Shown: positions 32,521-41,632, counted from the first letter of the stretch. The stretch is 64,000 bases of DNA from Pseudanabaena sp. UWO311 (GCF_006937785.1 NZ_SJEE01000012.1:1-64000); one strand, 5' to 3'. Program-made: numbers and translations. Notes: generated from the sequence alone by a model not told the origin.

Positions 32521-32525
32521 GTATG

Positions 32526-32912
32526 TCAATTTGCGAATGTCAAAGTGGACTCGCTGATCTTCCAGAGCTTGTGCAAATAGAACTCAACGCGATCGCCTAA
32601 TGCAGTTACAAGAGTTCCTTCTTCAGCGCGAAGATCGCTAGAAATCCAAGTACCACTAAAGCAAACCTCAACATAGCGATCGTCAACTCTATCCACACTA
32701 AGCTTATTAGAGAGACGATCGGACATGACAGACTTTAGTAACAACAAATCCACAACATCCGCAGTTAGTAGAAATGCTGCTCGACTGGATTCGACATGGA
32801 TTGATAAGCCAGAGCGCAAACTGAGTAAAACTCGATTTGAGACAAACTCCTCTAGAGAGATATCTAATCTCTCTAAATACAGCCCTGCATCAGTGTAAGT
32901 GAGTTTCAACAT
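32526..32912 (-). CDS. alr0857-family cyanobacterial protein
   Basis: The 128-aa protein resembles a cyanobacterial family I know as 'alr0857 family', with MLKLTYTDAGLYLERLDISL, VLLSLRSG, a central AAFLLTADVVDLL and VEVCFSGTWISSD. Function unknown. No signal peptide or transmembrane segment. It lies 81 bp downstream of the HNH gene on the same strand and may share its transcript; it has its own terminator. Confidence 0.8.
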   Translation of the reverse strand: MLKLTYTDAGLYLERLDISLEEFVSNRVLLSLRSGLSIHVESSRAAFLLTADVVDLLLLKSVMSDRLSNKLSVDRVDDRYVEVCFSGTWISSDLRAEEGTLVTALGDRVEFYLHKLWKISESTLTFAN

Positions 32913-32993
32913 TGTGATTGATTCTCCAGAATCTTAAAATAGGGGGCGAGTTTCAAATTGTCTAAGGCAACTTAAAACTCGCTCTATGGATCG

Positions 32994-33548
32994 CTATCCA
33001 CTGTTTATTTCTTGTTGCGATCTCCAGAATTGTTCTGCAAAGGCAACGGTAGGATGCATCGGCGCTTTGGGCTTAGTCCGCAAAATCATATTGGCTTCGT
33101 GAGGCGTGCGATTTCCCTTACGGTTATTGCAAGGTTCACAAGCAATGACGACGTTTTCCCAAGTATTCAATCCACCCTTAGCGCGGGGAATGACGTGATC
33201 GATCGTCAGCTTTTTGGTACTGCCGCAATATTGGCAAGTGTGATTGTCACGACGCAAAATTTCTCTACGGGCAACGGGTGGAACTCTCCAAAACCGTTCT
33301 GATTTAGTCAGAGTCAGACGGATATGTTCTGGCACTTGCAGGACGAGTTTCGGAGAAACAACTTGCCAAGTTTGTTGGCTCATTAGTTCCAATGGTTCGG
33401 CTCGACCTGTGACTAGCAAAGCGATCGCGCGTTTAATATTGATACGGCTAACTGGCAAATAGTTTTGCGAAAACACAACTACCGATTGCCTCAATACTTC
33501 TGGTTCATATTGATTGATAGATTGCACTGGTCTCTCCTCACTGTTCAA
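32994..33548 (-). CDS. HNH endonuclease
   Basis: The 184-aa protein has an N-terminal region (about 1-85, including RAIALLVTGRAEPLE) and an HNH nuclease domain (about 95-150) with RREILRRDNHTCQYCG, LTIDHVIPRAKGG, NVVIACEPCNNRKGNRTP. Both CxxC zinc pairs and the DH catalytic pair are present. This type is widespread and single-copy in cyanobacteria, so it is probably a housekeeping or DNA-repair nuclease rather than a mobile-element enzyme. It is not a homing-type fusion. Confidence 0.92.
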   Translation of the reverse strand: MNSEERPVQSINQYEPEVLRQSVVVFSQNYLPVSRINIKRAIALLVTGRAEPLELMSQQTWQVVSPKLVLQVPEHIRLTLTKSERFWRVPPVARREILRRDNHTCQYCGSTKKLTIDHVIPRAKGGLNTWENVVIACEPCNNRKGNRTPHEANMILRTKPKAPMHPTVAFAEQFWRSQQEINSG

Positions 33549-33555
33549 AAAAATA

Positions 33556-33585
33556 CCCCCGCTTTCATAATCAAGAAAGCGGGGG
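33556..33585 (-). terminator. hairpin between HNH and 100-aa gene
   Basis: The stem CCCCCGCTTTC / GAAAGCGGGGG lies just downstream of the 33609-33911 frame. Confidence 0.6.
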
Positions 33586-33608
33586 CGAAAGACTGAATTG
33601 TCTATTCG

Positions 33609-33911
33609 TTATATGGGTACAGCAATGTGCATGTACCTCCCGCTTAGTGGGTATGTCTCTGGATTAATAAATACATTAAAGATGCTGATACTGTTGAGGG
33701 TATCTATCCGCAAGTCTTGTTTTGCTGGATGTTCAGGAGATGCTAGATCGCTGTGATCGCCAGAAATATCACCATAAATATCGCCACAAATCCCAATAGA
33801 ATCTCTACCCAAAATGGTCATGACAAATCTAGGTATTGCCAAGGAATTGGCTCGTTGCCAAACTTGGGGATATCCGATCTGATACTGACCGATGGACAAA
33901 TGGAATTTCAT
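33609..33911 (-). CDS. hypothetical protein (doubtful)
   Basis: A 100-aa frame starting MKFHLSIGQYQIGYPQVWQR. It has no recognised domain and no clear ribosome-binding site. Its C-terminal codons (about 33615-33650) run through a CATGTACCTCCCGCTTAGTG stretch that resembles repeat family B. A hairpin follows its stop. It may be a real small gene or a chance frame; the next gene is divergent. Confidence 0.4.
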   Translation of the reverse strand: MKFHLSIGQYQIGYPQVWQRANSLAIPRFVMTILGRDSIGICGDIYGDISGDHSDLASPEHPAKQDLRIDTLNSISIFNVFINPETYPLSGRYMHIAVPI

Positions 33912-33941
33912 GGGAATGTACTTTGAATTTTTTGGATTGTC

Positions 33942-33959
33942 ATACTACACTTGTAGTAT
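33942..33959. promoter_or_regulatory. inverted-repeat operator before the ribbon-helix-helix gene
   Basis: ATACTACA-CT-TGTAGTAT is a perfect 8-2-8 inverted repeat, 44 bp before the ATG, between a TTGGAT -35-like and a TAGTAT/TATAAA -10-like element. Autoregulation by the downstream protein is the obvious hypothesis. Confidence 0.55.
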
Positions 33960-34003
33960 AAACATAGATATCAGACTTTGTAAACTAACTAGGAGAAATA
34001 TTT

Positions 34004-34339
34004 ATGCAGACTCTACACCAAAGCCCTGCGACCACCGAGATGGAAGTTACCAGTATTCGTCTAGAGCGCGAATTGAAGGAAAAACTCAAGGAATTAGCTG
34101 GAGGGCAAGGCTATCAGGCTCTTATCCGAGGTGTTTTGTGGGATTACATTGATACGAGGCAAGCGTCACCGACACAAAAGCGGATCTCCCCAGAACAAAT
34201 TCGGGCAAGTGTCATAGCTACAGCTCAAAGAAGTGAGTCTTGCGCCCTCACAGGTAAATCGATTCGATCGCAAGAGTCTATGTTTTTAGGCTTAACTACC
34301 AATGGCGATTGGGTTCCTCTCAGTGTGGGTAGTTTTTAA
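34004..34339 (+). CDS. ribbon-helix-helix (CopG-like) regulator
   Basis: The 111-aa protein has a ribbon-helix-helix domain at about 14-50: strand EVTSIRLEREL, then helices LKEKLKELAGGQGYQALIRG and VLWDYIDTR. The remainder (about 60-111) contains a cysteine and the segment SMFLGLTTNGDWVPLSVG. A ribosome-binding site AGGAGA precedes the ATG. It is the only small DNA-binding protein near the octamer sites at 33942-33959 and 32267-32295. No partner toxin is adjacent, so a toxin-antitoxin role is not supported. Confidence 0.8.
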   Translation: MQTLHQSPATTEMEVTSIRLERELKEKLKELAGGQGYQALIRGVLWDYIDTRQASPTQKRISPEQIRASVIATAQRSESCALTGKSIRSQESMFLGLTTNGDWVPLSVGSF

Positions 34340-34341
34340 AT

Positions 34342-34374
34342 ACTAAAAAGGGTCTCGAAGTGACCCTTTTTAGT
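34342..34374. terminator. bidirectional terminator
   Basis: The stem ACTAAAAAGGGTC / GACCCTTTTTAGT lies between convergent genes and covers the stop codon of the HD-domain gene. Confidence 0.85.
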
Positions 34375-34828
34375 TAGAAATTAATTCTTGGAGCACCTTT
34401 TTATATTTTTCTAACCGCTGAAAATCTTTTTCAGTCGGATTAGCAATTCGACTGATATCCATATTATGGGTAACATCAGCGATCTTTACTTGGCGAGCGA
34501 TCGCATTAGACTTCACCCGCAAAATATAATCTTCATATTGCTCACCTTCAAGTTTGGTAATCGCCGCGATCGCCTCAGTAATAAATTCAGGAAAACCTTG
34601 ACGAACCAAATCTGCGATCGTCAAATCAGAGTCCTCGATCGCATCATGCAAAACCGCCACAATTTTACTTTCGGGTGTATTCATCTTCGACATCACCGTT
34701 AACGGATGCGAAATATAGGGCTTACCCGCTTTATCAAGCTGTCCAGCATGGGCTTGATTGGCAAGCGTGATTGCCAATGCTAAAAGCGTTTCAAAATTTG
34801 ACTCAAAGCTTGATTTAAAGTTTTGCAT
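34370..34828 (-). CDS. HD-domain alarmone-hydrolase-like protein (SAH/MESH1 type)
   Basis: The 152-aa protein is a stand-alone hydrolase domain like that of RelA/SpoT: an N-terminal AHAGQLDKAGKPYISHPLTV segment, the HD motif in VAVLHDAIEDSDLT (about 58-71), and VKIADVTHNMDISRI (about 112-126). Family members hydrolyse (p)ppGpp or related nucleotides; the synthetase domain is absent. Its start overlaps the end of the REC-GAF gene by 14 bp, so the two are translationally coupled. Confidence 0.85.
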   Translation of the reverse strand: MQNFKSSFESNFETLLALAITLANQAHAGQLDKAGKPYISHPLTVMSKMNTPESKIVAVLHDAIEDSDLTIADLVRQGFPEFITEAIAAITKLEGEQYEDYILRVKSNAIARQVKIADVTHNMDISRIANPTEKDFQRLEKYKKVLQELISN

Positions 34829-35726
34829 AGTAACGAATACAAGTTAAAGCGATCGCTACCTCATCAGCGCATTGCTGAATCACGGCAATATCATTAGGTC
34901 GTAGAGCATTAGCCATTTGCCACCGCATCGACAATATCCCTAAAACATCTTCCCGAAAAGTAATCGCGATCGCCAAATTGGTTTTGCATTGATTATCTGG
35001 ATCATCTTGTTGATTGGGCGACAGAGAAATTTGAGATTTTTTTGAGACAATCGCTGCTTGCACTAACGGATCTGATGCTAAATCCCAAAGATAATCACCA
35101 CATATAGCTTGAGTATCAATCAAAGAGCCTTTCTCAACCAACTGCAAGATTACCCCATTGGCTCCAAAATTTTGCCAGAAGGCGCTTGCTAAAGGCAGAA
35201 CACAATTAGATAGCTGATTGGATGTCTGTGCGATTCCTACAATTACTGACAACAGCGCATTCTGAGCTTGCGATCGGACTAGCTCTTCAGAACGTTGCTT
35301 TAGCAGATCATAGTTATGGGTTGCCTCTTTCACAACCAACTTAAGCTGGTCTGGCTCCCAAGGCTTTGTAATATATTTATGAACTTGACCTGAGTTGATC
35401 GCATCAATCAGATCGGCAATATCTGTATATCCTGTCAAGACAATTCGCATCGTATCAGGGAAATCTGAAACAGTACGCCTGAGGAACTCAGTACCATTCA
35501 TTTCAGGCATTCTCTGATCAGAAATAATTGTCGCCATTTCTCCTTCTTGCTCCAAAATCTCTAGTGCTTTAACCCCTCCATCAGCTCGAAACACTGTAAA
35601 TTCTTTGCGAAAGGTGCGATATAGCAAATCAAGATTATCTTGCTCATCATCAACTACCAAAAGTTTTGGTTTCTTGGCTTGATTTACTTTATTTAGCTCA
35701 GCAACAGAAAACGAAGAAGAAGTCAT
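34815..35726 (-). CDS. response regulator with REC and GAF-like domains
   Basis: The 303-aa protein, from the ATG of MTSSSFSVAELNKV, has an N-terminal receiver domain (about 20-140; VVDDEQDN, phospho-acceptor in IISDQRMPEMNG, VLTGYTD and ITKPWEPDQL) and a C-terminal GAF-like domain (about 165-295). No DNA-binding or enzymatic output domain is visible. The REC type (DQRMPEMNG...KPWEP) resembles those of RpfG-like regulators. Overlap with the alarmone-hydrolase-like gene suggests a functional link. Confidence 0.83.
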   Translation of the reverse strand: MTSSSFSVAELNKVNQAKKPKLLVVDDEQDNLDLLYRTFRKEFTVFRADGGVKALEILEQEGEMATIISDQRMPEMNGTEFLRRTVSDFPDTMRIVLTGYTDIADLIDAINSGQVHKYITKPWEPDQLKLVVKEATHNYDLLKQRSEELVRSQAQNALLSVIVGIAQTSNQLSNCVLPLASAFWQNFGANGVILQLVEKGSLIDTQAICGDYLWDLASDPLVQAAIVSKKSQISLSPNQQDDPDNQCKTNLAIAITFREDVLGILSMRWQMANALRPNDIAVIQQCADEVAIALTCIRYYAKL

Positions 35727-35774
35727 GAGCAAAGTTGGGTTTGGATACTGACTGTAAATATAGCAATGCTATCA

Positions 35775-35807
35775 AAAAACAAGGGGCGCATTGCGCCCCT
35801 TGTTTTT
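35775..35807 (-). terminator. terminator of fba
   Basis: The stem AAAAACAAGGGGCGCA / TGCGCCCCTTGTTTTT (16 bp) lies 44 bp beyond the fba stop codon. Confidence 0.8.
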
Positions 35808-35850
35808 ATGTTTTGGGTAAAAAAGCTTCGCTTGCGAGACTTTTTAATGT

Positions 35851-36930
35851 CTAAGCCTTAACAACTTCACGGCTAACTTGCTTCAATTCGCCCTTGGCAT
35901 ATTTAGGAACAAAGTCATAAATGCTAACTTGCTTGATCTTGCCAGCTTGTCCAGCAGCTTCAAACTGAGTATAGCGATCGGCACATACTTTTTGCATGTA
36001 CTTGATCGATGGCTTGAGGAAATGACGAGGATCAAACTCTTTAGGATTCTTGAACAAAGCTTCACGTACCGCAGCAGTGATAGCAAGACGGCAGTCAGTA
36101 TCGATATTGACCTTACGTACACCGCACTTGATGCCCTTTTGAATTTCTTCAACAGGTACACCATAGGTTTCAGGAATAGCGCCGCCAAACTCATTGATCA
36201 TGGCAAGTAGATCTTCAGGAACCGAAGAAGAACCATGCATCACAAGGTGAGTATTAGGCAAGCGGTTATGAATTTCTTCGATACGGCTAATCGCTAAGAT
36301 TTCGCCAGTAGGCTTGCGAGTAAACTTATAAGCACCGTGGCTAGTACCGATCGCTACTGCGAGGGCATCAACCTGAGTGCGCTCAACGAAATCAGCGGCT
36401 TCATCAGGATCTGTCAAAAGTTGTGAGTGATCTAAAGCACCTTCAAAACCATGACCATCTTCCGCTTCACCCTTACCTGTTTCGAGAGAGCCTAAGCAGC
36501 CTAGTTCACCTTCAACACTTGCGCCGAAAGCATGAGCAACTTTGACAACTTCAGAGGTAACAGCTACGTTGTACTCATAGCTAGCTGGGGTTTTAGCATC
36601 AGCTTCCAAAGAGCCATCCATCATTACACTAGTAAAGCCATTTTGGATTGCTGAGTAGCAAGTCGCTGGAGCATTACCGTGATCTTGGTGCATCACGATC
36701 GGCAGATGAGGATAAGTTTCGGCAGCAGCCAAAATTAAGTGTCGCAAGAAATTTTCGCCTGCATAATTGCGTGCACCACGAGAAGCTTGTAGGATCACAG
36801 GGCTGTTGGTCTCATTTGCAGCCTGCATGATCGACTGGATTTGCTCCATGTTGTTTACGTTAAATGCAGGAATGCCGTATCCGTTTTCAGCCGCATGATC
36901 GAGCAGCAGGCGCATTGGTACTAAAGCCAT
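35851..36930 (-). CDS. fba: fructose-bisphosphate aldolase, class II
   Basis: The 359-aa zinc-dependent class II aldolase serves glycolysis, gluconeogenesis and the Calvin cycle. Visible motifs are [12 protein letters not shown], the zinc ligand region [38 protein letters not shown] and [11 protein letters not shown]. Length and the C-terminal region match the cyanobacterial CbbA/FbaA type, which also handles sedoheptulose-1,7-bisphosphate. It is 110 bp downstream of apcF on the same strand, with a terminator between. Confidence 0.95.
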   Translation of the reverse strand: MALVPMRLLLDHAAENGYGIPAFNVNNMEQIQSIMQAANETNSPVILQASRGARNYAGENFLRHLILAAAETYPHLPIVMHQDHGNAPATCYSAIQNGFTSVMMDGSLEADAKTPASYEYNVAVTSEVVKVAHAFGASVEGELGCLGSLETGKGEAEDGHGFEGALDHSQLLTDPDEAADFVERTQVDALAVAIGTSHGAYKFTRKPTGEILAISRIEEIHNRLPNTHLVMHGSSSVPEDLLAMINEFGGAIPETYGVPVEEIQKGIKCGVRKVNIDTDCRLAITAAVREALFKNPKEFDPRHFLKPSIKYMQKVCADRYTQFEAAGQAGKIKQVSIYDFVPKYAKGELKQVSREVVKA

Positions 36931-37003
36931 ATTTAAATTCTCTCCTAGACTAAATCGAGCTTGTTTCGATTATTAACAATCTTAAATCATTTTGAAGAAT
37001 TAT

Positions 37004-37046
37004 ATCTAACTAAAAAAGGGCGCTTCGCGCCCTTTTTTAGTTAGAT
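37004..37046 (-). terminator. terminator of apcF
   Basis: A 20-bp perfect stem (ATCTAACTAAAAAAGGGCGC) with a TTC loop that includes the apcF stop codon. Confidence 0.88.
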
Positions 37047-37538
37047 ATTCTTTTCGCTAAGTTCGCGACTCATATAGTCAAAAGGTGCTGCTAACCAGTC
37101 GGCATCTTCCCCTACTAAGTCCATAACCGCCTGCTTCATGATTTGAATACCTTGCACTGTTGGTCCAATTGGTACTCCAAGAGAGCTATAAGTATCGCGC
37201 AAGCCTTGCAATACTCTTTCATCGAGGACATCATTGTTCCCTGCAACTAGAGCATAGGAGGCGTAGCGCAAATAGTAGTCCATGTCACGCAGGCAAGCTG
37301 CAAAACGACGAGTTGTATAAGCGTTACCACCTGGGCGGATCAAATCGGGTACTTCTTCAAATAATCGTGAACCAGCCTTACGCACAATCGAGGCAGCATT
37401 AGCGGTGATTGCCGAAGATGCGGCTAGGCGAGCATTGCCAGTTGCAAAGAAGGATTTGAGGGTATCCATGGCATCGCGATCAAAATATTTACCAGTTGCA
37501 TCATAAGCACCGATCAGGCTGGTAATTGCATCCTGCAT
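37041..37538 (-). CDS. apcF: allophycocyanin beta-18 subunit ApcF
   Basis: The 165-aa phycobilisome core protein pairs with ApcE at the terminal emitter. The phycocyanobilin-binding cysteine is C82 in RRFAACLRDMDYYLRYA. The N-terminus MQDAITSLIGAYDATGKYFD, the LIRPGGNAYTTRRF segment and the C-terminal YMSRELSEKNI fit ApcF rather than ApcB. It is monocistronic, as apcF often is, with a strong terminator. Confidence 0.93.
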   Translation of the reverse strand: MQDAITSLIGAYDATGKYFDRDAMDTLKSFFATGNARLAASSAITANAASIVRKAGSRLFEEVPDLIRPGGNAYTTRRFAACLRDMDYYLRYASYALVAGNNDVLDERVLQGLRDTYSSLGVPIGPTVQGIQIMKQAVMDLVGEDADWLAAPFDYMSRELSEKNI

Positions 37539-37767
37539 GTTGTTTTCTCCGTTAATTTGTCTTTTATAAATGTATCGGTAACGTATTTGTAAAGTTTGTA
37601 AACTATATATAACTTAAACTTGGCAACCTGTACTTTGGACAGTGACCAAAGTTATTTTACTGTGATTTCAGCGCCTTACAAGGTCTTGCACCAGATAAAT
37701 AACAATTCTCACTATTAAAACTAGTTTCATGCTTTATAAGCAACATTCAAGAAACAACGCAGTAGTA

Positions 37768-37823
37768 AAATCGCCAAATATTTGGAGTTGGGGAGATGCA
37801 CCAGCTCCATTATTTGGCGATTT
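37768..37823. other. long imperfect hairpin
   Basis: The outer arms AAATCGCCAAATA and complement enclose an inner GGAGTTGG / CCAGCTCC stem. Confidence 0.6.
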
Positions 37824-37893
37824 ACGTCTTAACCTGTGTGAATTGGCGAAAGCCTAAATTTAGTTTCATAAGTACCTGTGCAGAATAAATTAC

Positions 37894-37942
37894 CCAAACC
37901 CGTAAGATTGTGTCCCTGCGGAACACAATCTTACGGGTTTGG
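37894..37942. other. long perfect hairpin
   Basis: A 20-bp perfect stem CCAAACCCGTAAGATTGTGT with a 9-nt loop CCCTGCGGA. It is not next to any stop codon. Confidence 0.7.
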
Positions 37943-38121
37943 ATGTGAAATTAATTAAGCATGTCTACGTTAATGCGAATTAAGACACAGATGGAGAAAT
38001 TATCGGAATTAGGTCGCTGCAATGTAAGCTTAAATACTATGCTTAGGTATTAAGCAAAAAAAAGCTTAGATCCAAAGATTAGATATCGGGGTTTTAAGTT
38101 GGTACGCACAATTAAATATGA

Positions 38122-38199
38122 AATCCCAAAATAATTACCGCTTGCTGCGTGGGCAGTAATTATTTTGACTTTGTTTTTTTTATTATGCTGAGGTACTTA
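38122..38199 (+). repeat. repeat family B copy
   Basis: CCAAAATAATTACCGCTTGC and GGGCAGTAATTATTTTG form the hairpin; the tail is T-rich and ends ATTATGCTGAGGTACTTA, almost identical to the tail at 21573-21660. Confidence 0.65.
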
Positions 38200-38265
38200 C
38201 CTAAAATCCTTTAGTGCAATTTATAAAGAAATGTCTGCAAGTAAAGTGGGTGTACGGCTAGGTCT

Positions 38266-39477
38266 ATGAAGTGGGTTACTAGTCTTTCGACAAAAATATC
38301 TTTGGAAGCTGCGGTGCAAGATCTGTCACAGCAAATATTTGCTTTGATGGGTGACCGATCGCTTGATTTAGGCTTTTTGTTTGTTTCCACAGCATTTGCT
38401 AGCGACTATCCGCGCTTATTACCATTACTAGCTGAGAAATTGCCAATCCAAAAATTAATTGGTTGTTCTGGCGGGGGGATTGTTGGTAATGGTCAGGAGT
38501 TTGAGGATAAACCTGCGATCGCATTACTTATAGGGCACTTACCCAATGCAGAAGCAAAAGTATTTCACCTCGATGATAATCAGTTACCAGATCTCGATAG
38601 TCCTCCTGATCGCTGGGAAAAAATAACGGATGTAGACCCAGCAGTTTCGCCTAGTTTTGTACTGGTTGGCGATCCATTTTCATTTCCGATTAATGACTTA
38701 ATTCAAGGACTAGATTTTGCTTATCCTAACTCAGTCAAAGTTGGTGGCTTAGCTAGCAGTGGTGGGATGGGTGCAAATGCCCTATTTTGTTTTCATGAAG
38801 AAGGTAAATATAAGCTTTATCGCACGGGACTTTTAGGTGTGGCTCTATGGGGTGATGTGACCATTGATCCTGTGGTCTCTCAAGGTTGCCGCCCGATTGG
38901 TAAAATCTTGCAGGTTTCTGAATGTGAACGCAATTTAATTTTGGGGCTAGAAGGCAAGCCGCCGCTGAACCTTTTACAAGATACTGTGGGCGATTTAAGC
39001 CCAAGCGATCGCGAACTCGCTCAGCATTCACTATTTATAGGTGTAGTGATGAACGAGTTTAAGGCAAATCCATCGCAGGGCGATTTCTTGATTCGTAATA
39101 TTATTGGTGTCGATCCTAGATCTGGGGCGATTGCTGTTGGTGATCGGATGCGTCCTGGGCAAAGAATTCAACTGCATTTACGTGATGGTAAAGCCTCAGC
39201 TGAAGACTTAGAAGAAGCTCTGATAAATTACTCCAATCAATTGAACTTAGAGGCTCCCAATGTTTCGGCAACGGCGGCTTTGATGTTTTCCTGTATGGGG
39301 CGTGGCGAGAGACTATATGGCAAGCCAAACTTTGACTCGGAGATTCTGCAAAAACATCTTGGCTTAATTCCATTCGGTGGCTTTTTCTGCTCTGGTGAAA
39401 TTGGACCTGTTGGTGGTACAACATTTCTCCACGGTTATACATCAGTATTTGGCATTGTTAGACCCAAAAATCCATAA
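38266..39477 (+). CDS. FIST-domain sensory protein
   Basis: The 403-aa protein consists of FIST-N (about 30-220) and FIST-C (about 225-385) domains, proposed small-ligand sensors. Visible are LIGCSGGGIVGNG, VGGLASSGGMG, GVALWGDVTIDPVVSQGCRPIG and the C-terminal FSCMGRGERLYG...PFGGFFCSGEIGPVG. No output domain or transmembrane helix is attached, so it is probably a stand-alone sensor or ligand-binding protein. The ligand is unknown. The gene is followed by two hairpins. Confidence 0.9.
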   Translation: MKWVTSLSTKISLEAAVQDLSQQIFALMGDRSLDLGFLFVSTAFASDYPRLLPLLAEKLPIQKLIGCSGGGIVGNGQEFEDKPAIALLIGHLPNAEAKVFHLDDNQLPDLDSPPDRWEKITDVDPAVSPSFVLVGDPFSFPINDLIQGLDFAYPNSVKVGGLASSGGMGANALFCFHEEGKYKLYRTGLLGVALWGDVTIDPVVSQGCRPIGKILQVSECERNLILGLEGKPPLNLLQDTVGDLSPSDRELAQHSLFIGVVMNEFKANPSQGDFLIRNIIGVDPRSGAIAVGDRMRPGQRIQLHLRDGKASAEDLEEALINYSNQLNLEAPNVSATAALMFSCMGRGERLYGKPNFDSEILQKHLGLIPFGGFFCSGEIGPVGGTTFLHGYTSVFGIVRPKNP

Positions 39478-39479
39478 AA

Positions 39480-39524
39480 AACCAAAAGAGAATGTGGTGC
39501 AAAGCACCACATTCTCTTTTAGTT
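39480..39524 (+). terminator. terminator of FIST gene
   Basis: A 17-bp core stem AAAAGAGAATGTGGTGC and complement with an AAA loop, just after the stop codon. Confidence 0.85.
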
Positions 39525-39542
39525 TATGTTTGTTTTAAAATC

Positions 39543-39575
39543 CTAAAAAGGCGGCTCATTGTGCCGTCTTTTTAG
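39543..39575 (-). terminator. terminator of dxs
   Basis: The stem CTAAAAAGGCGGC / GCCGTCTTTTTAG directly abuts the dxs stop codon. Confidence 0.8.
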
Positions 39576-41495
39576 TTAATTACTAATAGCAGTTTGCTTA
39601 TTAAAAGCAAATTGGTTGAGAATGCGATCGCAGATTTGACCACTAGACATGCCAAGAGAATTAAAAGACTGCTCTGGTGAAGCATGTTCGACGAGAATAT
39701 CAGGAACCCCAATTCGATAGACAGGAACGAGGATATTTTCATCGCTCAAGGCTTCGAGAACAGCGCTACCAAATCCACCCATCAGGCAGCCTTCTTCTAC
39801 AGTGACTACCTTACCGATTTTTTTCGCAAGCGGTACTATTAGTTCTGTATCCAAAGGTTTAGCAAATCGAGCATTAACGACTGTTGCACTAACTCCATGT
39901 TCATTCAGCAATTCAGCAACTTGCATCGAAGGATAGACCATTGAGCCATAGGCAAGCAGTAAGACATCTTTACCTTCGCGCAAGACTTCCGCTTTGCCGA
40001 TCGGTAATGGTTCGATATCTTCATCTTGCAACGGTACGCCCATGCCATTGCCGCGAGGATAGCGCATTGCGATCGCCCCTTTGTGGGTAATGCCAGTGAC
40101 GATCATGTTCTGCATTTCTGCTTCATCTTTAGGAGCCATCAGAACAATGTTGGGAATGCAACGTAGGTAAGCAATGTCATACATTCCTTGGTGTGTGGGA
40201 CCATCTGCGCCGACGATACCTGCACGATCTAAACAGAGGAATACAGGTAAATTTTGAATACAGACATCATGGATGATCTGGTCAAAGGCTCTTTGTAAGA
40301 AGGTGGAATAAATCGCGGCAACTGGGCGCATTCCCTCGCAGGCTAAACCTGCTGCAACAGTAAGCGCATGTTGTTCAGCAATACCGACATCGACAAATTG
40401 ATTAGGCAGTTGAGCCTGAAACTTGTCTAATCCAGTACCAGTGGACATGGCAGCCGTAATTGCAACGATCCGTTTATCATGCTCAGCAAGTTTGATCAGC
40501 GTGTCGGCAAATACTTTGGAATAGCTGGGAGGCTTTGGCTTGGTTGAGGTTGAGGCTTTAGCCTTGCCCGTGGAAAGATCAAAGGAATTTTGAGCATGAT
40601 AGCCAACGCGATCTGCCTCAGCATAGCTATAGCCTTTTCCCTTAGTTGTAGCAACATGAACCATTACTGGGCCTGTTAGGGTATGCGCCATTTTAAAAGT
40701 GTCGATTAATTCACGTATGTTGTGACCATCAACGGGACCAATGTAAGTGAAGCCAAGCTCTTCAAATACTGCTCCCAGCTTATTCTGCACCATTGTCAAA
40801 ATTTTGACATTATCCTTGATGCGCTCAATCTCAGGGCTGATTTGTTCACCAACAAAGGGAATATTGCGAATCTGCTCCTCAAGGTTATTGGTGAGAAATT
40901 TCATCGGTGGGCTGAGACGCATCTTATTTAGATAACGAGGAATTGCGCCAACGTTAGCCGAAATTGACATTTCATTGTCATTGAGGACAACTAATAAATT
41001 AGTTTTGGGAAGATGTCCAGCGTGGTTAATTGCTTCTAGCGCCATACCGCCTGTTAATGCGCCATCCCCGATGATCGCCACGGTCTTAAAATTGTCTCCT
41101 TGTAAATCACGGGCGATCGCCATGCCCAGAGCTGCCGAGATACTAGTTGATGCGTGCCCTGCGCCAAAATGGTCAAATTCACTTTCGCGACGATTTAGAT
41201 AACCTGCAATACCATCTTTTTGACGCAAAGTATGAAAGCGGTTGTAACGTCCTGTAATCAGCTTATGTGGATATGCTTGATGCCCTACGTCCCAAACAAC
41301 CTTATCGCGATCTAAGTCTAGGGTTTGATATAAACCTAGGGTCAATTCAACTACACCCAACCCAGGTCCTAGATGTCCACCTGTGGCAGCAATAGTTTCA
41401 AGGTGCTTTTGACGTATTTCACGAGCTATAGAGTCCAATTGGGCGATCGTTAGACCATGCAATTGGTTGGGATGCGTAACTTCACTCAAGCGCAT
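39576..41495 (-). CDS. dxs: 1-deoxy-D-xylulose-5-phosphate synthase
   Basis: The 639-aa thiamine-diphosphate enzyme catalyses the first step of the MEP pathway, condensing pyruvate and glyceraldehyde-3-phosphate; it feeds carotenoids, phytol and quinones. Motifs: [14 protein letters not shown], the ThDP/Mg motif [18 protein letters not shown]...[24 protein letters not shown], the pyrimidine-domain [19 protein letters not shown] and [15 protein letters not shown]. Length is normal. The start [16 protein letters not shown] is typical of cyanobacterial Dxs. Confidence 0.96.
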   Translation of the reverse strand: MRLSEVTHPNQLHGLTIAQLDSIAREIRQKHLETIAATGGHLGPGLGVVELTLGLYQTLDLDRDKVVWDVGHQAYPHKLITGRYNRFHTLRQKDGIAGYLNRRESEFDHFGAGHASTSISAALGMAIARDLQGDNFKTVAIIGDGALTGGMALEAINHAGHLPKTNLLVVLNDNEMSISANVGAIPRYLNKMRLSPPMKFLTNNLEEQIRNIPFVGEQISPEIERIKDNVKILTMVQNKLGAVFEELGFTYIGPVDGHNIRELIDTFKMAHTLTGPVMVHVATTKGKGYSYAEADRVGYHAQNSFDLSTGKAKASTSTKPKPPSYSKVFADTLIKLAEHDKRIVAITAAMSTGTGLDKFQAQLPNQFVDVGIAEQHALTVAAGLACEGMRPVAAIYSTFLQRAFDQIIHDVCIQNLPVFLCLDRAGIVGADGPTHQGMYDIAYLRCIPNIVLMAPKDEAEMQNMIVTGITHKGAIAMRYPRGNGMGVPLQDEDIEPLPIGKAEVLREGKDVLLLAYGSMVYPSMQVAELLNEHGVSATVVNARFAKPLDTELIVPLAKKIGKVVTVEEGCLMGGFGSAVLEALSDENILVPVYRIGVPDILVEHASPEQSFNSLGMSSGQICDRILNQFAFNKQTAISN

Positions 41496-41579
41496 ATTGG
41501 CTTATTTCCATTAAGATAACTCCCTTTATCTTAACTGAGCGCACCCCACAAAGGTTCACTGCGATCGCAGTTCTTAAAC

Positions 41580-41622
41580 GCAAAAAGCAGAAATAACATT
41601 TCATGCCATTTCTGCTTTTTGC
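41580..41622 (-). terminator. terminator of small exported protein gene
   Basis: The arms GCAAAAAGCAGAAAT and ATTTCTGCTTTTTGC lie just past the stop codon, also close to the dxs start. Confidence 0.7.
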
Positions 41623-41632
41623 TAGTCTAAAG

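Larger units (their letters stand above)
32196..32525. other. tRNA-array promoter region
   Basis: The 330 bp contain no gene. They hold the octamer cluster at 32267-32295, a TTGACA -35 box, a 24-bp perfect hairpin at 32374-32424 and the terminator of the 128-aa gene at 32478-32520. Confidence 0.6.
37539..38265. other. 727-bp gene-free divergent region
   Basis: No gene was found. It contains the apcF upstream region, hairpins at 37768-37823 and 37894-37942, a repeat family B copy at 38122-38199 and the FIST gene promoter. Confidence 0.7.

Noticed and set aside
32994-33548. HNH protein as a mobile-element or homing nuclease
   Set aside because: It matches a widespread single-copy cyanobacterial type and has no intron, terminal repeats or partner genes.
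34004-34339. Ribbon-helix-helix protein as an antitoxin
   Set aside because: No small toxin gene is adjacent or overlapping; the next gene is a convergent HD-domain protein.
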